Source: a virus. From it: 50,192 nt of DNA. The DNA is taken from IMG/VR virus record IMGVR_UViG_3300017917_001192, positions 1 through 50,192 of that record; one strand, 5' to 3'. A model generated the notes under the pieces. It was not told the DNA's origin and did not search any database. It saw only the letters and a program-made list of their open reading frames with translations. This document shows positions 30,501 to 35,211 of the stretch, piece by piece. The position numbers and the translations under genes are program-made. Position 1 is the first letter of the stretch; the number at the start of each line of letters is the position of its first letter.

Positions 30501-33500
30501 CTCAGGACTAAATTTGTAATTGTCTAAATCAATGCCCAAGTTAAAAAATATTGCAGGTTTTGTTAGTGCGAATATACGCATCAAATCAAATGGCCAAGTT
30601 GAACTTTTTCTATAACTAAATTCAACAGGAGCAACGTCGCCTACTTTCCATTCACGTTTGAATAAATTATCAGCATAGTTGCCAACCACACTAGCCAATG
30701 GACTTAATAAATTTCCCTCAGTATCAACTGGCAATATATCTAATAAGTTAGGTCTAATAGCTTGCTGTACAACATATGGGTCATTATTATTCCATACTAT
30801 ACCTTGAGCTAAATCATTCCAAAGTATAAAGTTATCACTTGTATATGGCGCAGGACCATAACGTGACTCCCACCAACTTGGTTTACTAACTAATCCTAAC
30901 ATTTCCCATGGTGTTGTGTTTGGTGTAGATGTGTCATAAAAGTATAAATTAACACCTCTAAAAAACCCTTGGAAAATTACGTCATCATTAATCTTATTTC
31001 CACTTTGCCAATAGTTGTATGTAAATTCATTATTGGCATTGTACAATTGAGTTTTGTAATCTAATCTGTTTGATCCAACCCAATTTAAAAAACTTTCACT
31101 ATAAATTTCTAAAAAGTCTGTTACACTAAGTGTAGTGTCTCTGAAGAAACCAGGTAATATTTCATAGTCACGCAATAATACTTCTGTACTTAGTTTAAGG
31201 TTATTATAAACACGTTTCTCAAACTCTAGCAATGCTTGGTCACGAAAGTCTACCAATGTGCCTAAAACAAAATTATAAGTTCCATATAATTTATTATATG
31301 ACCCATCATGCCCTTGTATAAAGTATGTTGGTGTACTATAACTTTCGTCTAATATAACTTTAGGTTCAAAACTTGGATATAATCCTAATTTGGTCGGAGT
31401 ATTTGGTACGTAACTACCATATGTTTGATTGTATTCTTTTACAGTAACAATATCACCCTGTTGTAAGTCATATGTTACAGTAATACTAGGACTATCAGTA
31501 CTTACAGTGTAATCTATCCCTCTTAATAATTGTTTTTCAACAACAACACCTGTTACTGTACGATATACATACACTAACAATCCATCATAATTAGCACTAC
31601 TAAAATTATAAATTTTTATAGTTGGGAAAATACTAGTATCATAATCATTATTAAATGTATAAGAATTAGTTACATAGGCATTCTTAGAAGGAATCATATC
31701 ACTCCAAAAGAATGACTGTGTATTTGTTTTGCTTCCATTCATTATATCTAGTGCGTTATCCAATACTGTGCTTGGAGTAAAAGTTTGATTCATTGTTATT
31801 TGTGCTACAGTATCTACCAACAATGATTTAAAAGTAATATATTGTCTGCTATTATATAATAACGCATCAAATAAATTATGATTTTGTAATCTTAAAAAGC
31901 TAGCTGGACTTACCAATGAACTACTATTTTGTATGATACTTGTTCCATATGGTACAAGATTTCCTAAATCACGGAAATTGTTTGCCCCGAACATTTGTCC
32001 TGTTATACTTGGAGCATTGTAAAATATACTTTGATACTGTTGACGCATATCACCAATGTTAACAGTAGTAATATCAGTATTAAATGGATTATTACTTAAG
32101 TTAATTGGTATAGTATAATAAGCATTTTCACTTACAACATTACTTAATAACAATATTTGAATTTTTGTACTAATGTCACTATTTACAACTAGATTAACTG
32201 TTGTGCTAGTTGTATTTGTTGTTACTGTATATTGTGAAGGTAACTGAAATTCATTATTAATAAAAACTTTTATACTAGGAAACGGTGTGTTTTTCCAACT
32301 TGGATTTAATGCTTCTGGGCTAGTGCAAATATAAGTTTGTACTTGGTCAAGTGTTAAAATATTATTAACTAACAAACCTACCCAATAATCTAATCCAGCT
32401 TGTTCGGCATAACGACCCAAACAAGTAATATAAAAATCATTTACTTGTATAGCATATTCTGAAGCATTATCACCAACTACTTTAGTTTTTAATTCAATAC
32501 CAGTATATGCATTTAGTGGTACATCACACACAAAAGTAAACGTTGGATTAGCAATATCAAAATCAAACTCAAAAACTTGATACTGTACACTATCACCTAC
32601 TGCTGTTTGATAACCCAATTGTCTAACATAATTTGTACGTGAAGTATAGTTATACACATATCCTGTATTAACATTTTCTGTAATTGGATCTGTATTAACA
32701 ACATAATTAAATGTATCACTATTAAAGCTTACATCAAAACTAATATCACCTACATTATCAATTGAACTATAACGTAATGGGAATCCTAATATGGGATCAT
32801 CAATGCCTACGTCAACACCATAATTAAAAAGTTTACATCCTACAAAACTAGTACCAAAATAAAATTCACTATTACCAAAACTTATTCCATTCTTATCAAA
32901 TACATCAAATAATGGAGCTTGGTTAACATTTGATTTTTCTTGTGCTACCTGATAATCAGTACCAACTAAATAAAATGTCCTACCAATATATAATGCTCCA
33001 CGTGTTGCTGTGAATTGGTTATCTTCTAAAACTTGTCCGTCTACTGCTTCTGTTAATGTTATTACAGGTGGCAATGACAAATCAACTTTTTCAAAATTTA
33101 CAACATAAATTTTTGATTTAGTAGCAGCATTACTATCATTAACAAATACAATTTTGGCACCATCAAATAATTGATATGAAGTCAATGGTTCATTTGTTGC
33201 CACTAACTGTGCATTAGTTTTTGTTGAAAATGTTTTATTACCAGTCCAACTAACTGTAATTGTTAATGTAGTTGTACCTGTAATACTTGTAATTGTTGCA
33301 TTGTTTGGAATAACACTTACTGTTGGTGTTTGATAAATGTCAGATATATACTGACCAACAGCAAATGTGCCAGTTACATTGTTTTTGTCAATAGTAATTG
33401 TTGTTGATGTACTTGCTACAACACCATTAACTGTGCCACTATACGTTGTATATACATTGGTATCGGGATAATAATTGTATTGACCAGCAACATAACTCAA

Positions 33501-35210
33501 TGCGTCCCCAGTTCTTGCGTCAACAAAGTCAACTAAACCTTTGCTAACTGTTCCTGTATCAAATAATCTTAGGTTAGGATAAAACTCAATAATAGGACGT
33601 TTAGCTTTGTTTTCATAACTACCATATGTTGTTACAATGGTAGGATCATTGTTGTAATCAGCAGTTGCTTTAATTACATCAATATGAAACCAACGATTAC
33701 TGCGGCTCCATGGATTGTTATTAATAGCATTGCGTGCTATTGTAATATAGTCTTGTTCTACTGGAACGTTTAAATTATAATCAAAGTTGCCAATATCAAA
33801 TGGTAAGAAATCATATAAGGAAGGCAAGTCTGCTGTATATGCTTCAAAGTTAGCTAGGCTACTTGAGCTAATTAGTTCAATTGCTGTACCTACCCCTTGT
33901 ACATAATATTCACCAGTACTGTAGCTTGTAGGATAAATATCACCATCAAAAATTACTTTTAATCCGTTAGTAAATACCACACCATTGGGACTTGTATAAT
34001 TTTTTCTACCTAAAATATCTGTATCAACATTAATACGACTTAATAAATTACTTTCAACTAATTTAATAATACCTACTTTGCTTGGTTCAATACTATCCTG
34101 ATAATATAGTGTATCAAGTTCAGCACTAAGATATGGAATAATTGTTATTACACCACCGACACTACGATAAAATGTACGACCTAAATAAACTGTACCATAT
34201 TGTACATTAAGTTTAACATTTGTTGGAATAGCTGTACCAGCACTTAATGTTATTGTTGGATTACTTGGGCTGCCACTAGTTGTAATCGTATAAAAATTAG
34301 TTGTTTCGGCAAAATTTCCTGAACCTGTATTATAAAATAATATGTTAAGTCCGTTTAATTGTGTAACGCCATCAATACTGCCGCCTATGCTACTTAATGT
34401 TTGTCCGTTAACTGAGGTATATGGTAATGTACATACTAAATCTACATTTAAAGAACTTGGAAAATTATATTCATCTTGTGCTGTTTTTTGTGGTACATTA
34501 AAAGTAATTGTACCAAAATTGTCACCATTGTTTGTCACACCTAATATATCACGTACATTTAGGTTTGGTTGTAACAAACTTGTGCCAGACACACCAGGTT
34601 CACCTTGTATGAAAAAACCTGATTCTTGATTTACTTGAAAAGTGTAGCTACCACCACGTAATAAAGTAATAATTGGGTTATTGGTTTCTACATTGTTTTC
34701 ACCTTCAACTTGAAAACTATAAGTGGCGTTTGAACTTGTTACAGTGTAGTTAGCTTCAGGGTATACTGTTCCACTTTTTACAATAACAGCTGGTGGACCT
34801 TCAGCCAACCAATAATATTCATTATAATTAATTAATGGGTCTAAATTACAAAAACTATCCCAACTATAGAATGGAGCACTGAACAAACTACTATTATTGT
34901 CAACAATCCCACCTTGTAATTTTAATGCGTCTAAAATACTTGGATAACTTAAAAAATCTTTAGCAACAGTTTCATTTGGTTTAGTGAAAACAACTCCAGG
35001 ATCTAATTGATAATCTGTTCTTGTTTTATTTGGTTCTGTTACATAATAATCATTGGCATTAATTCCGTAACCTAATGTGCTACCTATATAACCTTCAATC
35101 TTTTTTAAATCAGGACCATTTACAAGTTGGTCTAGTGTGGCATTTAAAAATTGTCTATTAGTTGAAGTCTGAAAAATCTCAGGTAAAAAATTTAATGTTC
35201 TTATTTTCAT
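15591..35210 (-). CDS. Giant multidomain virion/baseplate protein, 6539 residues
   Basis: One uninterrupted frame of 19.6 kb. It begins 1 base after the gp6-like gene, the position of gp7 in T4-type baseplate modules, but homology to gp7 cannot be shown by eye. The N-terminus ('MKIRTLNFLPEIFQTSTNRQ' and a 'LINYNEYYWLAEGPP' motif near 125-140) resembles very large structural proteins of cyanophage-like viruses. Recognisable parts are: DUF4214-type modules near 913-971, 3458-3515 and 3595-3651; a CBM5/12-like 'YTKGEIVKYKNKYWTA' module near 1927-1966; FG-GAP-like repeats at 2332-3087; Asp-box repeats at 5197-5538; at least six 'TITSVGTT..IGA' modules; and many 'GG(I/L)..G..YYV..I' beta modules. 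No signal peptide or transmembrane segment is evident. A cell-surface-binding and baseplate role is inferred. Confidence 0.85.
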   Translation of the reverse strand: MKIRTLNFLPEIFQTSTNRQFLNATLDQLVNGPDLKKIEGYIGSTLGYGINANDYYVTEPNKTRTDYQLDPGVVFTKPNETVAKDFLSYPSILDALKLQGGIVDNNSSLFSAPFYSWDSFCNLDPLINYNEYYWLAEGPPAVIVKSGTVYPEANYTVTSSNATYSFQVEGENNVETNNPIITLLRGGSYTFQVNQESGFFIQGEPGVSGTSLLQPNLNVRDILGVTNNGDNFGTITFNVPQKTAQDEYNFPSSLNVDLVCTLPYTSVNGQTLSSIGGSIDGVTQLNGLNILFYNTGSGNFAETTNFYTITTSGSPSNPTITLSAGTAIPTNVKLNVQYGTVYLGRTFYRSVGGVITIIPYLSAELDTLYYQDSIEPSKVGIIKLVESNLLSRINVDTDILGRKNYTSPNGVVFTNGLKVIFDGDIYPTSYSTGEYYVQGVGTAIELISSSSLANFEAYTADLPSLYDFLPFDIGNFDYNLNVPVEQDYITIARNAINNNPWSRSNRWFHIDVIKATADYNNDPTIVTTYGSYENKAKRPIIEFYPNLRLFDTGTVSKGLVDFVDARTGDALSYVAGQYNYYPDTNVYTTYSGTVNGVVASTSTTITIDKNNVTGTFAVGQYISDIYQTPTVSVIPNNATITSITGTTTLTITVSWTGNKTFSTKTNAQLVATNEPLTSYQLFDGAKIVFVNDSNAATKSKIYVVNFEKVDLSLPPVITLTEAVDGQVLEDNQFTATRGALYIGRTFYLVGTDYQVAQEKSNVNQAPLFDVFDKNGISFGNSEFYFGTSFVGCKLFNYGVDVGIDDPILGFPLRYSSIDNVGDISFDVSFNSDTFNYVVNTDPITENVNTGYVYNYTSRTNYVRQLGYQTAVGDSVQYQVFEFDFDIANPTFTFVCDVPLNAYTGIELKTKVVGDNASEYAIQVNDFYITCLGRYAEQAGLDYWVGLLVNNILTLDQVQTYICTSPEALNPSWKNTPFPSIKVFINNEFQLPSQYTVTTNTTSTTVNLVVNSDISTKIQILLLSNVVSENAYYTIPINLSNNPFNTDITTVNIGDMRQQYQSIFYNAPSITGQMFGANNFRDLGNLVPYGTSIIQNSSSLVSPASFLRLQNHNLFDALLYNSRQYITFKSLLVDTVAQITMNQTFTPSTVLDNALDIMNGSKTNTQSFFWSDMIPSKNAYVTNSYTFNNDYDTSIFPTIKIYNFSSANYDGLLVYVYRTVTGVVVEKQLLRGIDYTVSTDSPSITVTYDLQQGDIVTVKEYNQTYGSYVPNTPTKLGLYPSFEPKVILDESYSTPTYFIQGHDGSYNKLYGTYNFVLGTLVDFRDQALLEFEKRVYNNLKLSTEVLLRDYEILPGFFRDTTLSVTDFLEIYSESFLNWVGSNRLDYKTQLYNANNEFTYNYWQSGNKINDDVIFQGFFRGVNLYFYDTSTPNTTPWEMLGLVSKPSWWESRYGPAPYTSDNFILWNDLAQGIVWNNNDPYVVQQAIRPNLLDILPVDTEGNLLSPLASVVGNYADNLFKREWKVGDVAPVEFSYRKSSTWPFDLMRIFALTKPAIFFNLGIDLDNYKFSPEFNQYLVNERSHLVLSNVEIYGNGVAKTSYINWIVDFEKQVGSNVTTNITNLLKNLDVRLVYRMAGFSDKTFLKFFVEKGTPNSINASLLIPDESYALLLYENQPFDKIFYSSIVVQILPNGYAVYGNSQNTAYFTILTPIQNGNNDDIVVEGTRVTVANDYSNKKVIVPYGTIFYSKQDVAQFICSYGAYLESQGLLFEEIENGLEINFRQLTGEFLYWAITGWEDGNIVTLNPAANKLYFNKDSNIVQPLTVQRNNFVLNQNLYPIQLNDLCIERYGTEFIVKPLNGGDAISYSQFNVSNFEHGIVFDNITLFDDVIYNLVTGLRQDRILLKGIKTAEWNGTVTASGFILNQDNILEYDKNSSYTKGEIVKYKNKYWTALKKLQPSAKFDELGWKETDYNEIQKGLLPNSSTRSYESALYYNVNKANLEQDSNLLAYSLIGYRPRDYLATIDLTDTAQVQVYKNFIRNKGTRIAVDTFRGAQLPQGGIKYDVYENWAIKVADFGGNLNDNFFEVRLNQNLLTGNPSILSLTNGVPTIGAQQYIPLYKIYNYVNPITSVDVLPTIESYTPSEIYPTAGFVNFNDVKMSSYFYGDLPNAVSKENVIVPITDFYVGDYVWLANFLSDWQVYGWQSTGRVVSMRGNLNGSTTIRFADVHNLSRLDPIAIINFDGAANGYYFVTSIVNPYEVIINLTLDVNNNVLTGQGVVLKFTSHKVQNPSDIINLDLLTSEFTKNKVWVETDTDGSWAVYRKSINYSGTYSFDETSTVNYGYSVAYDNAFGYLVGDPNDGTVYRYNTNLYTGEVELVQIITHGTSFGTSITYHNNFVAISEPSSGTPKVYIYVTNTDSAFTTDLLEVQQIKTPGGSSNFGYSIDFSRDGNYLYISEIFNSAITNDRVYVYVKENIPLSAGYFVPGQVYTITSIGTTNFKLIGATDNLVGITFVATGVGTGTGTANQITYRPSTYTSGYITAPSPQIDYGYSLATDYNGDTLVVGAPSYDYNINTSNFGQSYVYNRTLQQFEVQSNSILYGYQTFNLGWTPTQVSTSVTYAESVNDFITVNYVAGIIIDATNIVQGLDYKILSVGSTSFTSIGASANTVGTTFTATAAGTGTGKVYRPLTPVVFVGNLLDSRIQEYKVYFIETIEQVVAGVTFKFTIKDDRNSSTLLSIRTTDFSFNPYPTVYFQTNDLQVTKNGTVITNENYGVVGSKFLYTSPLLAGDLITVGDSKLSLIQTLEASSTPTPGVSYGYSVDTTKYASELLVGAPYDLNNQTQEGAVYRYTNGGGKYGLIIGTSTVNVTAQRKIYLNGFEVTIPSGSNASGVANAINSLQLPNIQASTSNNMLMIGIIDSNLAVPNEKLLLSVFDNATTTLSELGLSIYTETQVILCPHADGATQFGSAIKFNESDSVIISAPVGTRYVFTSFDFTDDENFDNDTVFDNNSTQFIDSYDNAGAVYMFDYLPTYNESLSTPGNFVYAQSVNDTSTDYGASPRYGSSVDFNEYNVIVGSPRYSSGSIDGKVNIFQNVLGVKDWSVYRTSSKVVDIERIQNIQIYDVTTNNTLVNLDYIDPLQGKILGAARQNLDYISNIDPAKYNSPDSDVNGLVWGAENVGKLWFDTDNVRFVNYHQNDVKYNSKYWGTVFPGSDVAVYSWIVSEVQPSEYIGPGTPYDNTLYVEQSVINAANQLGTVYYFWVRNTNIVFTQTNKTLADSVVASYIQSPIQSGISYFEPLLPNTYGLYNVQQYLNGVDSILHVGYTTGRSSDSPHSEYTLVRSNFADDFLPGVPTIIPDTGTPIYEQEPTGLYARLLASLSGTDNDGQVVPDFYLPPAVQSGIEVRPRQSFFYDRLLALKNYITYANTVVKQFPIMEIKPDLSLLYRSFSLGTKLVTTVDAPLAEFYSDQVNNYYVECLGRYADQNGLDFWVEILVNSFLTTEQVRAEICSSPEALILGRRTPYDVTNYWTTINWWAPGYDDNTKAAYQIPNYADLATLNVPRGTIVLVGQNVGSQEYYIYEPSLSIGTELTTTVTGANATQYATLVNEIYITCLGRYAEQAGLDYWVNILVNGLASLNEVESYICSSPEALTRATNPNWQRIGLQNGTIEFSSYLYDYPSGKIGFGDNFFDVNDFDQYPSRETYFIIRALCEQIYTEELLIFRNKSLVLLFDYIQSETIQSQNYLPWLNKTSLVDVSHTIRELLPYENYKTDNQVFLENYIEEVKPYHVVVKDFLLKYTGRDIYEGNVTDFDLPSQYSVSEQQFITPMLVYSNPTENNQYLPTSIIWDTVQYKQWFQNKGVSLTTISNYPATLLNSYVDTSSSYLYVDNVNGFPTTGVFQIDDEQIAYYEIDTTTNKISQLVRGWNGTSIAVHLPGTMLYLQLPEVVVLYGGRGYTEPPRITIDYTSTYPVPRQYIELEPVMNIDVVQTINVINPGQGYMNAPVINVEPSIIATFSSSDVNATYSVIRVFAPGLQTGDLVQYKVGTGNKIGGLIDGQWYYINVLSLQPSGIIGLYTTLQDATLDTNRVTFYSTGTGTGHTLNLGARAIPTLTSTPTRELIPTLRFDRTSYTPQVTDWTANTFYAGEIASSTGLISYSSSSIKLQSTLPPINNILASTSDVILVINDVTNDRLITYSEFPRRVVGTNSGTNTVVILPYDDGAGFDTASGSTFGFTIGMPIIFQGPLQGGITPNVTYYVASIVSLTEFTISEDQFGPTFTLTTSTIPVIPGARAYAGTITDTAILDVYYPRIQQVTQTLNNRVYSSPTPIGTAGTNTLYSGVSLLFTGTQFGNIIANENYFVSAVFDDESFTISHHSTTTRTSVSSTSSTGNLITVESNTDFAFEDPVVFTNFVFTSGNFVIGQTYTILTLGNTDYTLLGSSYNIIGQTFVATGTGVVNAGSFVPGLQYTIKSVGSTNFTSIGATSNTVGVKFIATGVGSGSGTATQGIGTASTNTFGGLTSGTLYYISSIVGSTQITVSTSAGASSLALTNQVGSAYLYNQSLIDPLSNETGNMTMMVALPVSPGIVNGQEFTIYETTKQYPNLTPSNTELWGRTINATIGGPNSTANKIALKKPSPSVNGADYVYLNMPLRITGTALGGLATGTTYYVTDYSGRIDVQTGIVTPSLIVDVIQTTAPNTLRCVTSENLYIGMPIVFSGQGLGGIIIGVEYFVTSISYTPGNNSFTISETLGGPNFTVTNDTAVMRGTGDEYIKVSTVVEGTSVTLTQAIGPTTIGQNSNTLTSPTFSLSSILGGYRVVITNQGAGYTESNVLTIPGTAMGGVTPDNDCTIYVSNVDSFGEITNVIVSGTPPIISNSYYVKTINANQLALYSDPLLTIPVVGETIEAAGSFTVGQIYTIVNVGTTNWNAIGYVGTAVEGGQFVATGVGTGNGTASTSSIPYNGLTTKTIEYISDTGQANKLRLSTPDTSFYQVNDQVFFSGNVGTQIIEYVPYYIQSITSNYLISISDTPGGSVKTLSGFNTNSEMYISKIGGIAYKQAPILYNQSLVRYNNRVWECLISNNDDEFVIGKWEIVDSDSRKLNALDRVVGYYSPTINMPGLDLPQLMTGLEYPNTTYYGNQFNPADQFTVDVDLSGQAFYLYGYNNTSVISDGSNIIITTNSANNSSLILSADSANYEIDNITVVPVGFTDIVYSGTKYIITTSDSNAPMLTSTDAVTWTVNANIAALTSEPINSIMYYNGKYVATGQDVYTSTDGNTWTATYNFSSSRPVVFNETKQITLGATNYYSVVGSAYFVSGSLFVPLPLFLYSTNGTTWSGSLPDSRYFNYSLASNGTVIVGVGQNGIISRSTDLVNWYGVNETFAFSTNVPSNYLNVTSTAGFQVGDSVRFSVAFDVINTTTTYTISNIISSTQLQLTAVTFLTSPTVSSYMYLYPQTSDLNSVHYANGKFIAVGDVYLGEALIKVSTNSLSWSIVSSNVPHNLNSITYDSVNSKWIAVGDENVILTSSDNGVTWVKDASFNTPEPIYTVQGDSFLSGYGPEEMVPGIVEDNLTMLVNTRPGTNWDATVYQNVGYNVVSVIFTPSPSTQVTYSFANYVGITAQLSLFVIDGTTGLSTSIYVTKNYTVDWVNQTVTLNTTLAVGNSLRMDIYEVGNGDQLVKSNTFNDPIRTDENTGFNEIYLNCNYSKTITNGSGLIQDLPYVTNVNCTQTESTYNTITVDNIIPFTLNATVRFQGTVFGGIVADTNYYVKFINAATNSIVISASISGGLAGPTFVLTNATGNMTAILSSGAGVPWTDPYVQHNGNRLLVGRTNVALATRSSTNTVVVSTTGGLNAGDTIIFDDNMFGVVTPQTSYTILNIVDGTKFRLENPSSPGNPLTLTNATGRSVFVTNDYAIGLQPNGIQAKVVFADQYDATTDYLAYSFFGETEPEQYGYTLPETEVFTATAGQTVFTLSNYCAYDNVTDAIVEVNGLRVSSGYTIDFATSTITFSSPLALNTVVAVTTFNQTFRQYLNTQFNIQGTVVSITSIGTGPNLGALINLSSTLGLSSGDPIRIGGVTGTTQINDRTLYVDVVSPTSYELFSDPALSAVDAVSVFSPFTGTGYAWADRTFTLATTTTVRTFATVNRISVASIDNLVPGTPVYFTSSTTVNGDTLVGGLIDNDLYWILEVGPSIAAGSFIVGETYIIEDLGTTTNWNSIGYVGSPVTGGVFTATGIGSGDGTAFARSITVSTSQDGDEYVLTSQVGVVNISQFSQYNVDRLWVTVNGYRVPTSKLQVYNNNFIGIEKVLSSSTDYITITSMMPSASPNEELYFNNVNQNGLASIYRNRTIAMTWLTEDITDTTETINVYDVLRLLNFTNDTQTVPALSGGVFTLPLFYNSNQILGYGIYNNTLSIAIPDNLITQTFVGNQPVLEIQNNPTYIAAGNSVTITIVLGGLVYINGEQIRFTDYDTGTNTITGLTRGVNVTPTLTFVDKYTYIYGIFENNQLAPEYYDVDWNSQNAYINSLTNPLQISNTYSAEFLRSG
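16495..16660 (-). repeat. 'TITSVGTT..IGA' module, copy in giant protein
   Basis: Encodes 'AAGSFIVGETYIIEDLGTTT', then 'NWNSIGYVG', then 'FTATGIGSGDGTAF'. The layout is a GSF-x-(V/P)-G-x-x-Y-x-I start, a (G/S)TT(N/D) turn, then T/VATG-G-G-GTA. The best relative is the copy at 20360-20510. Confidence 0.7.
18595..19620 (-). repeat. Six Asp-box (BNR-like) repeats, probable beta-propeller in giant protein
   Basis: Six S-(T/S)-(D/N)-x-x-x-W motifs occur at near-regular intervals: TSTDAVTW near 19530, TSTDGNTW near 19400, YSTNGTTW near 19230, RSTDLVNW near 19115, VSTNSLSW near 18765, TSSDNGVTW near 18640. Each is preceded by a hydrophobic strand such as 'GKYVATGQD' or 'GKFIAVGDV'. This is the pattern of BNR/Asp-box propellers found in sialidases and binding proteins. 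No sialidase catalytic set was identified, so binding is more likely than hydrolysis. Confidence 0.65.
20360..20510 (-). repeat. 'TITSVGTT..IGA' module, copy in giant protein
   Basis: Encodes 'AAGSFTVGQIYTIVNVGTTN', then 'WNAIGYVG', then 'FVATGVGTGNGTAS'. It is a close relative of the copy at 16495-16660, sharing the NWN(A/S)IGYVG insertion that other copies lack, which suggests that these two share a more recent origin. Confidence 0.7.
21709..21985 (-). repeat. Tandem pair of 'TITSVGTT..IGA' modules in giant protein
   Basis: Two adjacent modules: 'NFVIGQTYTILTLGNTDYTL' with 'FVATGTGVV', followed directly by 'AGSFVPGLQYTIKSVGSTNF' with 'FIATGVGSGSGTA'. The head-to-tail arrangement suggests that the unit expands by duplication. 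Confidence 0.7.
24258..24836 (-). repeat. Two DUF4214-type modules in giant protein
   Basis: Module at 24664-24836 encodes 'VNNYYVECLGRYADQNGLDF' and 'EICSSPEAL'; module at 24258-24425 encodes 'VNEIYITCLGRYAEQAGLDY' and 'YICSSPEAL'. The pattern Y-x-x-x-L-G-R-x-x-D/E-x-x-G-L-D-(Y/F)-W and a later S-P-E-A is typical of DUF4214, a module found in S-layer-like and secreted proteins. Between them lies a 'GTIVLVGQNVGSQEYYIYEP' segment. Confidence 0.75.
27165..27290 (-). repeat. 'TITSVGTT..IGA' module, copy in giant protein
   Basis: Encodes 'IVQGLDYKILSVGSTSFTSI' and then 'NTVGTTFTATAAGTGTGKV'. It sits between propeller blades of the FG-GAP-like region. Confidence 0.65.
27645..27780 (-). repeat. 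'TITSVGTT..IGA' module, copy in giant protein
   Basis: Encodes 'GYFVPGQVYTITSIGTTNFK' and then 'LVGITFVATGVGTGTGTA'. It interrupts the FG-GAP-like region between its third and fourth blades. Confidence 0.7.
32296..32470 (-). repeat. DUF4214-type module, first copy in giant protein
   Basis: Encodes 'VNDFYITCLGRYAEQAGLDY' and 'YICTSPEALNPSW'. Over its core (32379-32432) the DNA matches the copy at 24336-24389 at 50 of 54 positions by my count, although the two are 8 kb apart in the same gene. Confidence 0.75.
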
Positions 35211-35211
35211 G

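Noticed and set aside
15591-35210. Whether the giant gene is several genes fused by mistake.
   Set aside because: No stop, frameshift signature or internal ribosome site with a new start was seen, and its modules continue in one frame throughout.
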